NCBI RefSeq assembly: GCF_014356525.2
Contig: NC_052518.1
Coordinates: 12,230,201-12,294,200 of the forward strand
DNA: 64,000 nt
Origin: Nilaparvata lugens
Taxonomy: Eukaryota; Arthropoda; Insecta; Hemiptera; Delphacidae
Direction of reading: 5' to 3'
Every line of letters begins with the position of its first letter. The stretch's first letter is position 1. Of the stretch, positions 60,401 to 64,000 are shown piece after piece. The notes beneath the pieces are model-generated. The model saw only the letters and a list, made by a program, of their open reading frames with translations, had not been told where the DNA came from and did not search any database. The position numbers and the translations under genes are program-made.

Positions 60401-62520
60401 GTAGGTGCCCAGAAATATTATACTCTTTTCATGGAAAGGAGTGATTGGCCACAGAATTTTATTCGTGAGAAATAATTTCATGTTTCTATTTGTTAAAAGT
60501 TGAAACGACTGTAATAAAACTTTCAATGTTGTTTTCCATCACGAACTGTCTACTATTAATTCACTTTTTTGTCGTTAAATAGAACGAATATCAGTCAATT
60601 TTTTTAAAAATGAGTTCATTCACTTACTGTGATAACGAGATCTTTCGGTAGGTCCGCCATCTTCATGGTTGTGCATATATAACATATTGCGTTTCTATTT
60701 CATAACTTGGATGTTGAGTGTTCAAAAGCTTAAAATAAAGTTCAGTTCCGTTCTTTTTCTGTAAGTTTTCTCTGGATTGGTTCCATCTTCTTACCATGAA
60801 AAGAGTATTTATAGTACAGAAGTAAATAAGTATTGTACTAGAATAACTATGCATATTTAGTTGGAATCTACTGCCTAATGGCACCTTATTAGCCTTGCCT
60901 TCATTGTACTTTTCATCATCAATACTGGGGACGCTGCAATCAACTCCTATGTTATAATTACCAATGATTTTGTATTATAATAAGAGAGTAGCAAAAATCC
61001 CGGACAGGTTGTAATAATATGTCCGCGAATCTACATTCCAATTCAATTTTTCAAATAAATATGCATCAAATGGATTACTTAATAATCCATTTGATTTTCT
61101 GTTCAGAAGCCACCTTAAAGAGTGATTGAGTGAATGAATCAGTGCCATTTCGCTGTTATATTTATACAGTATTTGCAATGGACAACTGTAGGAGACCGTG
61201 GTGACACATTTCATATTATTTGTGATTAATAATCATGCCTTCCCGAAAGCATTAATTTATATTATAAAATGGAATTGAAAGGGAAGTATTGACACAATAC
61301 TGGAAAAATATCGTTGAACAATTCTATTAAAACAACAAAATCATTGGAAATTATATAACATAAGGTGGCGCCTTTGCTCACTTATTGAGTCTCTATTCTC
61401 AAAATCATTTAAATAATTTATGAAATATTTTTCGCAAAATGTAAATGATCATTCACAAAATTTAATGCAATGCATTTCCACATGCTTTCTAGTAATAGTA
61501 GTACTGTTAGAAATTATCTCTCATTTTAATATTTTTCATATTGTATTTCTGTAGCATTTTAGACTTTGTAGAATCTTATCAAGTAGAATAGCAAATAAGA
61601 AGTAATCTAATCAATCTTTAAAAAGTATATTGCTAAAAGTCATTATTAAACTTTCCAATTGATGAAATTTAAATTATTTTAATAAAATTTATTCTGGTTT
61701 TGGAACCTATTTTTATTCCCTCTTTTGTATGCAGGACTACATATCAAGTAAATATGACAAATCCCATGGATTTTCAAATTATTATTTGAAAATAAGTGCT
61801 TTGTTGGTCTATACTTCATAAGACAATCATATTTAGACTTGTCCAAACGAGCTCCTATTAAAAAGCTCCATATAGGCTAATCTGATTTTGAACGAAACAG
61901 AAATTGAGTTTATCTTCTAATTTTCTATTTTGGCATATTTTTTCTCATAGTCGCCCCACTTTGAAATTATCATCTTCTTCATGAGACGATTCTACCTCAA
62001 TATACTTCTGGATTACTTCAATGTATGTTTATGTGCTCTAGAATGTGTCATCTCAATAGCTACTCTCTACTATAGATTCCTCCAACGTTCAATTTCATAC
62101 AATTTTTGTTCCAATAACTTTCCATTTTATCCAATCATTTTTGTAGAATCTCTGTTCATATAAGATGGGCATTGGGCATACCAATTGAAGAATCAGCATC
62201 CATGAAGGAACAACAGAAAAATAAAAAAACATCAATGACTTCTTGAAAATAAATGATCATTTGTTCACAATATTCTGTTATTGTTTAAAACTATTATATT
62301 AATAATATTATTAAACATTTTACTATTATTTAAGGTAAATTAAAAACTTGAACTCAACTTGATAATCTATCACGGTACCTTACTGGTATTTCCATTATAA
62401 TGTGTGACATAATAGAGATTTATACTATTATAATACAATAGATATAATAGTCTAGTAATATAAGATGGTCTTTCAGTGAAACGGGATGATTTCAGTGACT
62501 AAATCTTAATGAAAAATTAT
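54499..62520. other. Intron or flank, no gene found
   Basis: AT-rich sequence. Frames at 55790-56071, 56702-56903, 58092-58310, 60663-60884 and 60975-61214 lack family resemblance and phased splice sites. A GC-richer short block at 56566-56640 is unexplained. Confidence 0.5.
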
Positions 62521-62787
62521 TTTTTGGATGCAGTGGTCATTAATATGAAGTAAAAGGTAGCCATTTACTGTACAATAAATGAATACAAAAAAATTCAGTA
62601 TAACATATTGTGCTAAATGCTCTCTATCGGAATTTATGTGATTTTCAATATTCCCTTTTTTGAATGCAGTGGTCATTATTATGAAGTAAAAGGTAGCCAT
62701 TTACTGTACAATAAATAAATAAAATTCAATATAACATGAGCTAAATGTTCTCTATCGGAATTTATGTAATTTTTAATATTCCCTTGA
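62521..62787 (+). repeat. Tandem duplication of a 136-bp unit
   Basis: 62521-62656 and 62657-62787 are direct copies (ATGCAGTGGTCATTAATATG against ATGCAGTGGTCATTATTATG, then GAAGTAAAAGGTAGCC, CTCTATCGGAATTTATGT and so on), with about 90 percent identity and small deletions in the second. Confidence 0.8.
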
Positions 62788-63314
62788 CATTTTTCAGCAT
62801 ATTGACAGGTATTCCTTTAATCTTGTCCTAAATTCATTGTTACAAAGCTGGTATTCTGAGTGAATCGTTCAGGAAAACGTTTGTTTTCTAGAAACATCAT
62901 GGATTAAGGCTGTGCAAAGGCTAAACATAAACTTTTTACTGGTGATATTTTTCAAAGTTTTTCGATTAATATACTATCAAGCTATCAAAATAAAAAAGTT
63001 TTTTTCAGGAAAACATTTTTTTTCCGATCATTACTTTTTGAGATATGAGCGCCTAAAGTTTAAATTTTTGGGACAAAACATTTCAAGTTAGGTAAGAGAT
63101 AAATCCATGAGATTTAGAGGATAGATTCTTCATGGTATTGTTGATATAGCCTAGTAAAATAAAAATTTTCTGAAACTAGCTTTTTTGAGAAAGTTATTCA
63201 ATTCACCAAAAATAACTCAACTAAAAGTTATTTTTGGTCATTTTTAGTAAATTGAAAAACTTTCTCAAAAATTGGTATTTTCAAAAAATTTTTGTTTTAC
63301 TATATCAACAATAC

Positions 63315-63673
63315 TTACTTACTTACTTACTCCGTGGTGCTAGAGCCCGTTTAGGGCCTTGACCTCCTCTATGATGCCTCTCCATTCCTCTCTGTCGCCA
63401 GTTCTTCTTCTCCAACCTCGGACACCCAGCCTCCTCAAATCTTGTTCCACATCTTCTAGCCAGCGTTTTCGTGGGCGTCCTCGTAGTCTCCTTCCTCCTG
63501 GATTTTCTCTGAAGACCTTCTTTACTGCTCTTGAGTCACTCATCCTTTCTACGTGACCTAACCAACTCAGTCGCCTGTATTTTATTTCGTTGACAATTTC
63601 TGGTTTTTGGTATAGGCCACGTAACTCTTGATTTGTCCTTATTCTCCACTCCCCATTGTTACAGACTGGTCCG
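63315..63673 (-). pseudogene. 5'-truncated LINE, reverse transcriptase protein C-terminus
   Basis: On the - strand the frame ending at 63340 reads VCNNGEWRIRTNQELRGLYQ, RRLSWLGHVERMSD, FRENPGGRRLRGRPRKRW and TGDREEWRGIIEEVKALNGL, then a stop. This is the characteristic C-terminal tail (LGHVERM; GRPRKRWLEDV) of non-LTR retrotransposon endonuclease/reverse transcriptase proteins of animals. The 3' end carries an (AAGT)n tail. A perfect 14-bp duplication TATATCAACAATAC brackets it at 63301-63314 and 63674-63687, so it is a young, 5'-truncated insertion. Confidence 0.9.
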
Positions 63674-63885
63674 TATATCAACAATACCATGAAGAATCTA
63701 TCCTCTGAATCTCATAGATTTATCTCTTACCGAATTTGAAATGTTCTGTCCCAAAAATTTAAACTTTAGGCGCTCATATCTCAAAAAGTAATGATCGGAA
63801 AAAAATGTTTTCCTGAGAAAACTTTTCCATTTTGGTAGCTTGATAGTATACAAATAGAAAAACTTTGAAAAATATCACCAGTAAA

Positions 63886-63953
63886 TGTCCGAAACATGTT
63901 GTGATAAAATATTTCAAAAAGGGTACTGAGATTTTTATTTTTCTTTATATTTA
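63886..63953 (+). mobile_element. Short retroposon-tail insertion with 10-bp duplication
   Basis: TGTCCGAAACATGTTGTGAT then AAAAAGGGTACTGAG and a T-rich run. It is flanked by CACCAGTAAA at 63876-63885 and 63954-63963. Same tail family as 39371-39460. It sits in the right arm of the foldback element. Confidence 0.7.
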
Positions 63954-64000
63954 CACCAGTAAAAGTTTATTTTTAGCCTTTGCAAAGCCATAAGGTTGCA

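Larger units (their letters stand above)
62908..63989. mobile_element. Foldback element flanked by TTAA, copy 2, with two later insertions
   Basis: Same family as 53991-54494: left end GGCTGTGCAAAGGCTAAA after TTAA at 62904-62907, and a right end TTTAGCCTTTGCAAAGCC before a mutated TAAG. The right arm (63674 on) is separated from the left by an inner segment and by a truncated LINE (63315-63673). A further 68-bp insertion lies at 63886-63953. Confidence 0.85.

Overview
The window is one large stretch of an AT-rich animal genome dominated by a single split gene on the + strand: the 3' two thirds of a plasma-membrane Ca2+-transporting P-type ATPase (PMCA, type IIB). Reading phased splice junctions across both sides, I reconstruct twelve coding exons from just after the phosphorylation motif through the nucleotide-binding domain, the hinge, transmembrane helices 5-10, the calmodulin-binding tail and a PDZ-type C-terminus. 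The residues are very close to what I recall of the Drosophila PMCA protein, so this is an insect. The long introns, AT content and repeat types make me think of a hemipteran, possibly a planthopper, but that is inference. The first exons of the gene lie upstream of the window, and the gene continues beyond it in at least one splice form.

Layout: 1-2000 is intron with GC-richer palindromic repeats and a mariner-like MITE. 2002-9092 carries five exons (nucleotide-binding and phosphorylation domains) in short introns filled with MITEs, degenerate tandem copies of splice junctions and a nested Ty3/gypsy fragment. 10661-17080 carries helices 5-10; the exon for helix 8 and the start of helix 9 is present twice inside a 1.36 kb tandem duplication. 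17250-20356 is a 2.4 kb higher-order tandem array bracketed by direct repeats. 23757-23895 is the first half of the calmodulin-binding domain. After it the transcript can take either of two routes: a terminal exon at 39927-40214 that ends in ETSI and a stop, or a 69-bp cassette exon at 50940-51008 that leads to exons outside the window.

23900-39900, 40300-50900 and 51800-64000 are long introns or 3' flank with no further recognisable genes. They hold scattered MITEs and foldback elements, retroposon fragments, candidate recursive splice sites and, at the right edge, a TTAA-flanked foldback element interrupted by a truncated LINE with a perfect 14-bp target duplication. I see no prokaryotic features, no CRISPR array and no second independent protein-coding gene.

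The most unusual theme is local: around four successive exons of this one gene, pieces of exon edges, splice donors, splice acceptors or a whole exon have been tandemly copied and left in the adjacent introns.
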